Source: Bacteroidales bacterium 52_46 (lineage in GTDB: Bacteria > Bacteroidota > Bacteroidia > Bacteroidales > Muribaculaceae). From it: 64,000 nt of DNA. The stretch covers positions 133,166 through 197,165 of the forward strand of contig MNQK01000031.1 in assembly GCA_001915385.1 (NCBI GenBank), written 5' to 3'. Position numbers and translations under genes: made by a program. Of this stretch, positions 33,068 through 41,402 are shown one piece after another. The notes under the pieces are model-generated. The model was not told the origin of the DNA. It saw only the letters and a list, made by a program, of their open reading frames with translations, and ran no database searches. Each line of letters begins with the position of its first letter. Positions within the stretch are counted from its first letter, which is position 1.

Positions 33068-35380
33068 ATGAAAGCAAGTATTCTTACACTCCTAATGGTA
33101 TTTTTGGTTGTGGCTGCGGGCTATGGCCGCGAAATTTCGGGCAAAGTGGTCGGAGAAAACGACGCTCCGCTCGACTATGTCAACGTCGTGCTGTACCGCG
33201 ACTCGACCTATATCACCGGCACTGTAACTGACGAGGCCGGTAGGTTCTCCTTATCCGCTGACACTATCGGCAATCTCTCCGCCAAAGTTTCTTTTGTCGG
33301 TTATGAATCTTCCGAGCTTCCTGTTCCCCCATCGGGCGAAATGGGAATAATCAACCTTAAGCCGGCTACCGTACAACTCGGCGAGGTGGAGGTCCGCGCC
33401 ACACGACCCTCTACGACCATGAGGGGCAATGCACTCGTCACCAATGTAGAGGGCAGTTCCCTCGCCATCGCCGGTACGGCCAACGACGTGCTGACGCGCG
33501 TGCCGATGGTTGTAGACAACGACGGTAAACCGGAGGTATTCGGCAGAGGCGAGCCGGCAATCTACATCAACGGGCGAAAGGTCAATGACCTTCAGGAACT
33601 CTCCCAACTCAATTCAAATGACATAAAGAATGTCTCCGTCATTACCAATCCGGGAGCCTCCTATGCTGCCAACGTGAAATCCGTAATCATTATCCGTACA
33701 AAACCGCCGAAAGGTGACGGATTCAGCGGCACGTTCCGAACCGACAACGGCTTCAATTACTATTTCCGCACCGGAAACTCAATCGACCTGAAATATCGTA
33801 CCGGAGGACTCGAAGTATACGCCAACTATGGCTGGTGGTACGGCAACAACCGCGACGACCGTTCTAACGATATGACCACTACCACTGCATCAGGAATATA
33901 CAACCAATCAATCCGAACAATAGGCAAACAGTCATACAACGACATGACAGGCAAAGCCGGCTTCTCTTTCATGTTTAATGAAAAGCACAGCATCGGGGCT
34001 TATTATCAGAACAGCTGGAACCGACACCATGCCACCGGGACAATTCCAAGCGAAATATGGCAGAACGGTGCATTGCTTGACCGCTATAATTCCGATGTAA
34101 ACAACAGATTCACGGCATTGCCGTGCCATAATATAAATCTTTATTACAACGGTACAGTCGGGAAGTTAAACATTGACTTTAACGCGGACTATCTGTGGAA
34201 TAAAAACCGTGAACTTTCATTGAGCGACGAACTCAGCGAGAAGGGAGACGACCGCAATGTCAGCACTACCTCGGTCAACCGCAACCGCATGTTTGCCGAG
34301 AAACTGGTTGTCAGTCATCCTCTCTGGCTTGGCGAGATAAGTTTTGGAGAAGAATACACGAATACTCGCACCACCAATCTCTTTACCGCAAACATACCCG
34401 AAGTTCAGGATGCCGACAATCGTGTGGACGAAAGCAATATCGCAGCTTTTGTGGAGTTCGGGCGGCAGTTCGGTCGTTTCAACGTCGGCGTCGGACTCCG
34501 CTACGAGCATGTGAAGTTCGATTACTACGAGATGGGAGAGCATCGCGACGGACAGAGCAAAACTTACAACAATCTGTTTCCTTCGCTCGACCTCGCCACG
34601 CAGATAGGAACGGTCCGCATGGTGCTGAGCTATTCCGGCAAGACCGTCCGTCCCGGCTACGAGCAGCTCAACGGTGCCGTCAGTTATATCAACCGACTTA
34701 CCTACGAGACCGGAAATCCGTATCTGAAACCGACAAAAATGCAAACCGTGGAATATATGGCGCAATGGCGCCAGTTCTTCGCCCAGATGTCATATACATA
34801 CTACAAAGATGGCGTGTACTTCATAACCGAGCCTTACGGTGAGGACGGAGAGGCAACCATTATCCGTACAGCCAACCTTGACCGGCGCCATTATTTTCAG
34901 GCTTTTGTTGGCGGCCAGTTCAAAGTCGGGATATGGTCGCCCCGTGTGAATGTAGGCATGATGAAGCAATGGCTCACTCTTCCGGTCGACGGCAAGCCGA
35001 TGAAGATGAACAGTCCGGGCTTTCTGTTCCAGTGGCAGAACGCTATCCACCTTTCTTCCGACATCTGGGTCAATGTCGACGCACAGCTGATGACACATAT
35101 ACGGGACAATAACCAGAAACTTGCCAACACCCCATGGTATGTCAACGCCAAGATTTATAAAGGGTTCTTCGACAATGCTTTCAGCTTAACTCTCGAAGCA
35201 AAAGACCTGTTCAACACATCACGGAATGAAGCCGTCCTGTATAACGATGCCGTACAGATTGCTCAGAAGAATTTCACGCCCGGCCGCTCGGTAATGCTCA
35301 CCCTCCAGTATCGATTCAACACCACCCGCGACCGCTATCGCGGCACAGGCGCCGGCAACAGCGAGAAATCCCGCTTCTAA
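33068..35380 (+). CDS. TonB-dependent-receptor-like outer-membrane protein
   Basis: 770 residues with signal peptide. Residues ~22-105: carboxypeptidase-like regulatory domain (ISGKVVGENDAPLDYVNVVL, GRFSLSADT, VSFVGYESSEL). ~115-215: plug-like domain (LARVP-type region TRVPMVVDNDGKPEVFGRGEPAIYINGRKV in part). The rest is a beta-barrel of the OMP_b-brl_3 group, ending in LTLQYRF. No SusD partner or degradative enzymes follow, so it is not a typical polysaccharide locus; ligand unknown. Confidence 0.85.
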   Translation: MKASILTLLMVFLVVAAGYGREISGKVVGENDAPLDYVNVVLYRDSTYITGTVTDEAGRFSLSADTIGNLSAKVSFVGYESSELPVPPSGEMGIINLKPATVQLGEVEVRATRPSTTMRGNALVTNVEGSSLAIAGTANDVLTRVPMVVDNDGKPEVFGRGEPAIYINGRKVNDLQELSQLNSNDIKNVSVITNPGASYAANVKSVIIIRTKPPKGDGFSGTFRTDNGFNYYFRTGNSIDLKYRTGGLEVYANYGWWYGNNRDDRSNDMTTTTASGIYNQSIRTIGKQSYNDMTGKAGFSFMFNEKHSIGAYYQNSWNRHHATGTIPSEIWQNGALLDRYNSDVNNRFTALPCHNINLYYNGTVGKLNIDFNADYLWNKNRELSLSDELSEKGDDRNVSTTSVNRNRMFAEKLVVSHPLWLGEISFGEEYTNTRTTNLFTANIPEVQDADNRVDESNIAAFVEFGRQFGRFNVGVGLRYEHVKFDYYEMGEHRDGQSKTYNNLFPSLDLATQIGTVRMVLSYSGKTVRPGYEQLNGAVSYINRLTYETGNPYLKPTKMQTVEYMAQWRQFFAQMSYTYYKDGVYFITEPYGEDGEATIIRTANLDRRHYFQAFVGGQFKVGIWSPRVNVGMMKQWLTLPVDGKPMKMNSPGFLFQWQNAIHLSSDIWVNVDAQLMTHIRDNNQKLANTPWYVNAKIYKGFFDNAFSLTLEAKDLFNTSRNEAVLYNDAVQIAQKNFTPGRSVMLTLQYRFNTTRDRYRGTGAGNSEKSRF

Positions 35381-35394
35381 ACCCCATAATATGA

Positions 35395-35582
35395 AGATGT
35401 CGCAGAACCGTGCGTCCCTACAATTTGCTGCGACTTTTGACCGCTAATTATAGTTCTACAATAACCTCCGTGGGGAACGAATTAACCACGACCTCAAGCG
35501 ATTGGAGACCGCACCGGCGTGCAGCCCGATGCTATTTACTTAAGTTGAGTGGAGCGGGGGCGTCTCGCCCCCGCTCCACTCT
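35395..35582. repeat. Palindromic GC-rich intergenic repeat, copy 3
   Basis: Left unit 35395-35470 runs GATGTCGCAGAAC...TAGTTCTACAATAACCTC and contains TTGACCGCTAATTATAG. Right unit 35547-35581 is a perfect hairpin (GAGTGGAGCGGGGGCG and complement). Modules identical to those of the copy at 13564. Confidence 0.7.
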
Positions 35583-35608
35583 GAAGTCGTTAATTAAAGG
35601 CTGCGAGG

Positions 35609-36454
35609 TCAGCAGGCTTTGAAGCTGAGGTCGAGGCCTTTTACGGAGTGAGTCAGGGCGCCTACGGAGATGTAGTCGACGCCGCATTCGCCGTATTGGC
35701 GGAGGGTGTCGAGGGTGATACCGCCTGAGGATTCGATTTCTACGCGACCTGCTATATGCGCTACGGCTTCGCGGGTGCGTTCGGGGGTGAAGTTGTCGAG
35801 CATGATACGGTCGATGCCTGCGGCGAGTGCCTGGTCGATTTCTTCGGTGTTGCGCACTTCGACTTCAATCTTGAGGTCGCGGCCTGTTTCCTTGCAGTAT
35901 TTTTTTGCTGCTGCTACTGCCTGCGGGATGCCGCCGGCGAAGTCAATGTGGTTGTCCTTGATGAGTATCATGTCGAAGAGGCCGATGCGGTGGTTTTCGC
36001 CTCCGCCGATTTTGACTGCCTCCTTTTCGAGGAGACGCATGCCGGGAGTGGTCTTGCGCGTATCGAGGACTTTGGTCTTGAGCCCGGCAAGGCGGTCCTG
36101 ATATTTGGCGGTCATTGTGGCGATACCGCTCATTCGCTGCATGATGTTGAGCATGGTGCGTTCGGTCTGGAGCAGTGAGCGTACGCGGCCTTCAACCACA
36201 AATGCGATGTCGCCGGGCTTTACGCGGGCACCGTCGTTGATGAAGACGGTCATTTTCAACTCGGGGTCGAAGTAGTTGAATACGCGGCGTGCCATCTCGA
36301 CGCCGGCAAGTATGCCTTCTTCCTTTACGATAAGCTGCTGACGTCCCATTTCGTCGGCGGGAATGGTTGAGAGTGTGGTATGGTCGCCATCGCCCACATC
36401 TTCGGCAAATGCCAGGGCGATAAGGTCATCGATAAGTTCGTCCTTCGTTTTCAT
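35609..36454 (-). CDS. nadC: Nicotinate-nucleotide pyrophosphorylase (carboxylating)
   Basis: 281 residues, normal length. Converts quinolinate and PRPP to nicotinate mononucleotide in NAD synthesis. Landmarks: EDVGDGDHTTLSTIP, EGILAGVEMARRVF, the RTMLNIMQRMSGIAT helix, VLDTRKTTPGMRLLEKEAV (substrate-binding Arg/Lys), NHRIGLFDMILIKDNH, IEVEVRNTEE, IMLDNFTPE, IESSGGI. nadA and nadB are not in the window. Divergent from rlmH. Confidence 0.96.
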   Translation of the reverse strand: MKTKDELIDDLIALAFAEDVGDGDHTTLSTIPADEMGRQQLIVKEEGILAGVEMARRVFNYFDPELKMTVFINDGARVKPGDIAFVVEGRVRSLLQTERTMLNIMQRMSGIATMTAKYQDRLAGLKTKVLDTRKTTPGMRLLEKEAVKIGGGENHRIGLFDMILIKDNHIDFAGGIPQAVAAAKKYCKETGRDLKIEVEVRNTEEIDQALAAGIDRIMLDNFTPERTREAVAHIAGRVEIESSGGITLDTLRQYGECGVDYISVGALTHSVKGLDLSFKAC

Positions 36455-36471
36455 GTCTTATAATAATTGAT

Positions 36472-36489
36472 TAATTTTGCGCAAAATTA
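36472..36489. promoter_or_regulatory. Overlapping divergent -7 boxes of nadC and rlmH (18-bp palindrome)
   Basis: TAATTTTGCGCAAAATTA is a perfect palindrome: TAATTTTG on the plus strand (36472-36479) serves rlmH and the same word on the minus strand (36489-36482) serves nadC. The corresponding -33 regions fall inside the opposite gene's start region and are weak. Confidence 0.55.
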
Positions 36490-36499
36490 CGGAATAAAA

Positions 36500-36976
36500 A
36501 TGAAAATATCGCTCTATATCATCGGAAAAACGACTGCGGCTTATCTGCGCGAGGGAATTGAAATATACTGCAAACGCCTGGGACATTATGTGCCGTTTGA
36601 AATAAAACAGTTTCCCGACGCGAAAGTGACCAAAGGCACGAGCGAGAGCGTGCAGAAGGTGAAAGAGGGGGAAATGTTTCTCGAACAGATACGCACGAGC
36701 GACTATGTAGTGCTTCTCGACGAGCGGGGCAAGGAGATGACATCGCGCGATTTCGCAGCATATATCGACAAGCGCATGGCATCGGCAGGAGCGGGCAATA
36801 TAATATTCGTAATCGGAGGGCCTTACGGATTTTCGGAGGCGATGTACGCACGTGCCGACAGCAAGGTATCGTTCTCGCAGATGACATTCTCACACGAGAT
36901 GATACGCCTGCTGTTTGTGGAGCAACTGTACCGTGCCATGACGATATTGCGCGGAGAACCGTACCATCATGACTGA
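36500..36976 (+). CDS. rlmH: 23S rRNA (pseudouridine1915-N3)-methyltransferase
   Basis: 158 residues from ATG 36500. SPOUT methyltransferase: MKISLYIIGKT, DYVVLLDERGKEMTSRDFA, NIIFVIGGPYGFSEAM (the SAM-binding knot) and the C-terminal FSHEMIRLLFVEQLYRAMTILRGEPYHHD-type ending (only part needed to identify it). Methylates the pseudouridine in helix 69 of 23S rRNA. Confidence 0.96.
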   Translation: MKISLYIIGKTTAAYLREGIEIYCKRLGHYVPFEIKQFPDAKVTKGTSESVQKVKEGEMFLEQIRTSDYVVLLDERGKEMTSRDFAAYIDKRMASAGAGNIIFVIGGPYGFSEAMYARADSKVSFSQMTFSHEMIRLLFVEQLYRAMTILRGEPYHHD

Positions 36977-37057
36977 TGGAATTTTGAATTTTGAAGGTGG
37001 AATTTTGAATGGGGCCTTCGACGCTGTAATTGATTTTGGAATTTTGAATGGGATTCG
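36977..37057. repeat. Short degenerate repeat GGAATTTTGAAT
   Basis: The word GGAATTTTGAAT occurs three times (36979, 37001, 37039) in the 80-base gap between the converging rlmH and DUF4924 genes. Origin unclear. Confidence 0.4.
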
Positions 37058-37639
37058 TTAGTTTTCAACTGTGCCTTTGTCGTCCCCGCTGTTGTCGGGG
37101 TTGAAGAGGCGGTCTTCGTCATCGAGTTTGAAGTAATGGGCAAGGAGGGCTATGAAGCGGGATATCTGGGCTATGGCGTTGGCTGTCTCGGGGGTTACTT
37201 CCTTTGATTGCAGACGCATCATCAGCATGCCGTAGAGGGCATTGAAGCACGTCTCGATTTCGCCGGCGGGATTTTCTCCGGCTTTCGCGCGAAGCTCGAC
37301 TATGAACGGTAGTGTGCGATAGAACTCGGCGGAGTATTCGGCGAAACGGGGGTCAGCGAGCAGCGCGCGGTGAAGCTGCACAAGCTGCACGATTACGTTT
37401 TTGTTGATCTGCAGGTGACCGGATTTGACGACGTCCTCGCGGCGCATCATGTCGATAAGCGATTCATACCATTCGGTCATCTCGCGGCGTTGAGCGTCGT
37501 CGAGGCTGAAACGGTCAATGACGTTTTCCTTTATTTTCTCTATGTCGAGGTTGTTGGCGCGGATTATATCCTCAATCTGCCACATATAGATGAGATACTC
37601 GGCAATATTTTCCTTTCGTTTCTGCGATGCTATTATCAT
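37058..37639 (-). CDS. DUF4924-family protein
   Basis: 193 residues from ATG 37639; the longer frame back to 37753 runs into repeat DNA. All-helical, starts MIIASQKRKENIAEYLIYMWQ and has IEDIIRANNLD and FLALLAHYF-like ending (ISRFIALLAHYFKLDDEDRLF). This family is restricted to Bacteroidetes; function unknown. Soluble, cytoplasmic. Confidence 0.8.
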   Translation of the reverse strand: MIIASQKRKENIAEYLIYMWQIEDIIRANNLDIEKIKENVIDRFSLDDAQRREMTEWYESLIDMMRREDVVKSGHLQINKNVIVQLVQLHRALLADPRFAEYSAEFYRTLPFIVELRAKAGENPAGEIETCFNALYGMLMMRLQSKEVTPETANAIAQISRFIALLAHYFKLDDEDRLFNPDNSGDDKGTVEN

Positions 37640-37740
37640 AATCTTCGTTTTTATCAATGCTCGGATACATATAATATAACAAATTTGGAAGAAATTTTCC
37701 TGCACAGGAATCCAAGATAGGAGATCTGTACCATGGACAC

Positions 37741-38051
37741 ACAGACCGTGCAATGCAGTTCAAATAAGACGTAATTCGTCAACGTAGAGCCGAAGGCTCG
37801 GGGGTGTTACTATCCCCGTCCGACGCGTAGCGGAGGGCGGGGTAAAAGGGAATACGCTGTGCGAGCCCACAGAGAGGGCGAGTGTGATGCTCTCTGATTC
37901 ATTATTCTACACAGTCGCCCGTTCCACGGGCTCACTTTATGAATGGTCGCGGTTGCCCCGCCCTCCGCTACGCGTCGGACGGGGATAGTAACACCCCCGA
38001 GCCTTCGGCTCTCAGCTATTTGAACCGCATTGCACAGAGCGTGCGTCCCTA
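37741..38051. repeat. ~310-bp fold-back element, copy A
   Basis: Long terminal inverted repeats of about 100 bases: left arm CAGACCGTGCAATGC..., GAGCCGAAGGCTC, GTTACTATCCCCGTCCGACG, CGTAGCGGAGGGCGGGG; right arm is the inverted version. The centre contains GAGGGCGAGTGTG and CGCCCGTTCC. Copy B lies at 46451-46773, a one-armed copy at 59622-59806. No transposase; probably non-autonomous. Confidence 0.75.
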
Positions 38052-38249
38052 TATTTTGGGATTCTGCACCTTTCCTATATCTGAAATGCGCAGGCACTCC
38101 GTGGTATACGCGATACAAAAATATGCATTTTAAACAGAAGTTCCAAAAGATTAAACGGAGTAACGGGTCGCGTTTCACGACCTGTTACCCCGTTCGGGAT
38201 TGAAATGATTAAAATAACTCTTTTAAGAGGTTGTCTAAGAAGTATTTAT

Positions 38250-39098
38250 TTACCAGGCGAAATCAAAAGTTTCCTCTTCACTGCCCCATTCGTCAGTTGA
38301 AACGGTTGTCAACTTTATAGGCAGATTCCCGGCATTTAATGTCCATGAGAATGTTTTGTTCCAACTATAGGTATCTTCTTCCGGATCAAATCTCACGTAA
38401 TTATTTGACACCGGAAGCTGCCTTGTTGCCTTACCGAGCAGACCGGCAAAATATGCATATTCCATTTCATCCATATCAATACCGAAAGTATCATCAAAAA
38501 GCATTATACAGCCCTTGTTTTCAATCGCTGAAGAACCATAACCGATTTTATAGTCACCGCCGCAGTTATCTTCTTCAGAGCGAACTTTTACAGCTGTGAC
38601 ATTGCCATCAGTATAGGTTATGTCGGTCACCTCATTTCCGCCTTCGGTACGTTTCATTTTTGTAAGCCGACCGTCTGAATTGTATTCAAACCACCATTCT
38701 TCAATATCACCATCACTTTCAATCTGCCTGCAATATTTTGTAAAACCTGCATCGTTGAGCAACAGATTGAACACATACCTATCCTCGTCATCTTCCACCT
38801 GCATAACGACATCATAAGAATCAGCACGCCCGATGCCTGGATAGGCAAATGTGATTCTTATACCGTCTTCTGAATCATTCATCGATACAACACGTCCGTC
38901 GGCGCCCTTTATTATATTCAATGCGCCTACCTTCGATGGTAATCCGGCAGTGAAAACGTTTGATGGATTTACGACAACCCCGGGATTGTTTCCTCCACCC
39001 GGGACATTATTGTCATCGTCATCATCACTGCACGATACGAATCCTGCGCCGCACGCAACAGCAGCCAAAGCAATTCCTGTAAATTTCAAAAAATTCAT
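38250..39098 (-). CDS. Lipoprotein, DUF4595-like
   Basis: 282 residues from ATG 39098 (MNFLKFTGIALAAVACG; lipobox GFVSC followed by SDDDDDNN). The mature part has short alternating strand motifs (YNSDGRLTKMKRTEGG, DITYTDGNVTAVKVRSE) like the DUF4595/YD-type beta proteins common in Bacteroides, and ends in WGSEEETFDFAW. Likely a surface lipoprotein; ligand unknown. Monocistronic. Confidence 0.72.
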   Translation of the reverse strand: MNFLKFTGIALAAVACGAGFVSCSDDDDDNNVPGGGNNPGVVVNPSNVFTAGLPSKVGALNIIKGADGRVVSMNDSEDGIRITFAYPGIGRADSYDVVMQVEDDEDRYVFNLLLNDAGFTKYCRQIESDGDIEEWWFEYNSDGRLTKMKRTEGGNEVTDITYTDGNVTAVKVRSEEDNCGGDYKIGYGSSAIENKGCIMLFDDTFGIDMDEMEYAYFAGLLGKATRQLPVSNNYVRFDPEEDTYSWNKTFSWTLNAGNLPIKLTTVSTDEWGSEEETFDFAW

Positions 39099-39226
39099 TT
39101 CTGTAAATGTTTTTATGTCCTCCCGTCTCAAAAGGACGTATTATAAATATAGATTTTAATTGTGGGGGGGCGAGACTACGTCATATCCGATGATAAGACA
39201 CCCCGGTCTGATCATACACGGTTTAT

Positions 39227-39589
39227 TCAAATATCGGGCTCGGTTTTCGCGATGCCGGTCAGATTTGTCAGTAGCAGCAGGTATACCATCAGGATAAGGG
39301 CTGCGACGATGATGTAGGTTATGACCGAAAAATCGAAAAGCGCAAAAATGACATTGAATGAAATCCCGATAAAGAGAGTTGCCAAAGAGAGTACCCTAAT
39401 ATTGACTCCGACATTGGACGAGTTATATTTTATGCCGATGCCGAACAGAAGTGTCACTAACGTAAGCACTCCTCCGCCTGTTGCAACGCACCATTTACAG
39501 GAGTCTGCTCCGGGAATCTGCCACAGCGCAAGAGCAGCGAGCAGGGCGATAACTGTACAGATAATCGCTTTAGTCACATTGAGTTTCAT
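39227..39589 (-). CDS. Four-helix membrane protein of the SPFH/GYF_2 operon
   Basis: 120 residues from ATG 39589, which overlaps the preceding stop (ATGA). Four predicted membrane helices (AIICTVIALLAALALW, VLTLVTLLFGIGIK, VLSLATLFIGISFNVIFALF, VITYIIVAALILMVYLLLL). Short polar ends. No family recognised. Its tight coupling suggests it anchors or partners the GYF_2/SPFH proteins (inference). Confidence 0.72.
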   Translation of the reverse strand: MKLNVTKAIICTVIALLAALALWQIPGADSCKWCVATGGGVLTLVTLLFGIGIKYNSSNVGVNIRVLSLATLFIGISFNVIFALFDFSVITYIIVAALILMVYLLLLTNLTGIAKTEPDI

Positions 39590-39951
39590 TGGCCGAGTAT
39601 TATTATCTTGTTGATTTCGGGAATATTTTTCGCGAATTGCCATGACGGCATACCTGCCCGCCAAAGGAGGGTCTCGCCGGCAATTTTTCCGCGCTTTATC
39701 AGTTCGCTTACCTGCTGCGGGGTGAGGGCGCCTACCTGCAATCCGTCGATTACCGCATACCATTCAAAGCGGGCAGCGGGCTGAGTGACGGCGCTTTGGC
39801 CGACGGCATTCTGTCCGGTAGTCCCGGCATTGACGCCGGCGACGGCGGTGTTGTTCATGACATGGTTCATGGTGCTGACCATCTGCTGCGCCAGACTGAG
39901 TCCGAGGCCAAACTCCACAAGCCGGTCAATACTGCTGAAATCTGTTGACAT
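39586..39951 (-). CDS. Small GYF_2-domain protein
   Basis: 121 residues. N-terminal helix (FSSIDRLVEFGLGLSLAQQM), a Gln/Ala-rich linker, then a GYF_2 (DUF4339) domain at ~62-115: FEWYAVIDGLQVGALTPQQV, LIKRGKIAGETLLWRAGMPSWQFA. The N-terminal part resembles the region of the adjacent SPFH protein just before its own GYF_2 domain (GMAVGGALGNQMAGMVNNMGQ), so the gene may derive from a duplication of that C-terminus. Confidence 0.8.
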   Translation of the reverse strand: MSTDFSSIDRLVEFGLGLSLAQQMVSTMNHVMNNTAVAGVNAGTTGQNAVGQSAVTQPAARFEWYAVIDGLQVGALTPQQVSELIKRGKIAGETLLWRAGMPSWQFAKNIPEINKIIILGQ

Positions 39952-39999
39952 ATATAAAGAAAGGTTTTTGATAGATTAATGAAGTTTTTACAGCCTTTG

Positions 40000-41397
40000 C
40001 TACGGCAATGGAGGCGGCATCGCACCGGGAGTCGCGCCCGGCACGGGTGGAGGAACAGTCGGGAAAAGCGGCTGCAGTTCGGCCACCTGCCCTGCGGGAG
40101 TCCACGCGGGCATGCCCTGCGCCCATACCATCGTTGCGGGGTCGATGCGCCCCTGCTGCACGAGCGGCCGGAGCTGAGATACTTTGTACGGACCGCTTTG
40201 CTGTCCGCCAAGCACAACGTAGTACGATGTCTCCGATGCGCCGGGCACGGGCGGAGGTGTCGCACCCTGTTGCGCGGGTGGCTGCTGCCAGTATTGGTTC
40301 ATCGTCTGCCCCATATTGTTGACCATGCCGGCCATCTGATTGCCGAGGGCGCCCCCTACGGCCATACCGGTCATAAACTGAGCGGGATCGATACCGCTTG
40401 AACCGGAACTGCCACCCCAGCCTCCTCCTGAGCCAAGATTCTGAGCCGCAGTCTGCATCACGTCGGCCTGCCGGTCAAGAGCATGGGCACCGATAAACTG
40501 CGTTTCGGTCTGCAATCGCTGCGCACGCTGAGCCTCCTCGCGCTGGATACGGGCTGTTTCGGCTACGTTTTCGGCATTGATACGCTGCATGTCGTTCATA
40601 TTCCGGATATTGGCGGCAGTCTGCGCATGGATAGTCGAAGTCTGCTGCACGGCAGTGACATCGCGCAATTCGAGATAGCCGGCCGACTCCTTGTCGACTT
40701 CAATGCTCGAGATGTCGAGACGCGAGAGAGTGACGGCAAAATCCTCGAAATCCTCTTTCAGGCGCGGGAGCACAATGTCGTTGATAGCCTCAATCTTACG
40801 CTCTATCTGAAGGACAGGTATACCGTGGTCGGCAGGAGCGTTGACGACGGCTGATTTCACGCGCCGTATCACTGCGTCGCGGACCTGTTCCTTAAAACGC
40901 TGGAGCGAAAAGTCAATCAGCCGATGGGCATAAACGAACTTCTTAGCGTCGGCTACACGGAAATTGATACTGCCCCTGACGGCCATAGGCACGGCGTAAT
41001 CAAGGAACCGCGGATCGAACACATCGAAAAACGGGATGGCGAACTTGATGTTGATTATGCCGGATGTGTTGATATAATACACTTCGGCCTGAAACGGGGA
41101 CTCGCCACCGAATGCCATGCCTACAAGCGACGAGAGCACCGGGAAATTGGCGGTCCGGATAGTGTCGTCATACGGGCCCTCGATAATGTCGAGACCCTGC
41201 CCTTGCTGCTTGTATACGAACACAGCCGACTCGCCGGCCTTGACGCGCAGCGAGGAGCCGTAGCGTATGGCATTCTCGCGGGTAGTGGAATTGACATCCT
41301 GTCCGGCAGGACGCCATTTCCATACAAGATAGTCATCTTCATCGCAGCGGATCACATTAATCATTCCGCCGCTTTTACCTCTTCCGAACAGTCCCAT
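40000..41397 (-). CDS. SPFH-domain (YdjI-type) protein with C-terminal GYF_2 domain
   Basis: 465 residues. Residues ~10-255: SPFH/band-7-like domain of the 'virion core protein'/YdjI group (DDYLVWKWRP, RYGSSLRVKAGESAVFVYKQ, PFQAEVYYINTSGIINIKF, VRGSINFRVADAKKFV). ~255-320: coiled coil rich in Gln/Ala/Arg. ~325-380: Gly/Gln/Met-rich flexible part. ~390-445: GYF_2 domain (YYVVLGGQQSGPYKVSQL, VWAQGMPAWTPAGQVAELQPLF). Pro-rich C-terminus (VPPPVPGATPGAMPPPLP), a natural ligand type for GYF domains. Lies 5 bases after the TerB gene. Confidence 0.85.
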   Translation of the reverse strand: MGLFGRGKSGGMINVIRCDEDDYLVWKWRPAGQDVNSTTRENAIRYGSSLRVKAGESAVFVYKQQGQGLDIIEGPYDDTIRTANFPVLSSLVGMAFGGESPFQAEVYYINTSGIINIKFAIPFFDVFDPRFLDYAVPMAVRGSINFRVADAKKFVYAHRLIDFSLQRFKEQVRDAVIRRVKSAVVNAPADHGIPVLQIERKIEAINDIVLPRLKEDFEDFAVTLSRLDISSIEVDKESAGYLELRDVTAVQQTSTIHAQTAANIRNMNDMQRINAENVAETARIQREEAQRAQRLQTETQFIGAHALDRQADVMQTAAQNLGSGGGWGGSSGSSGIDPAQFMTGMAVGGALGNQMAGMVNNMGQTMNQYWQQPPAQQGATPPPVPGASETSYYVVLGGQQSGPYKVSQLRPLVQQGRIDPATMVWAQGMPAWTPAGQVAELQPLFPTVPPPVPGATPGAMPPPLP

Positions 41398-41402
41398 ACG
41401 CG

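Noticed and set aside
33068..35380. SusC-type polysaccharide utilisation locus
   Set aside because: No SusD-like lipoprotein or glycoside hydrolase is adjacent, and the barrel is of the shorter OMP_b-brl_3 type (~770 residues).
36977..37057. GGAATTTTGAAT repeats as promoters
   Set aside because: They lie between two convergent 3' ends and lack a TAnnTTTG box in useful position.
37939..38133. Open frame in fold-back copy A (MNGRGCPALRYASDGD...) with a near-identical frame in copy B (46661)
   Set aside because: The conservation follows from the conserved inverted arm; the frames have no ribosome site, run into flanking DNA with different ends, and resemble no protein family.
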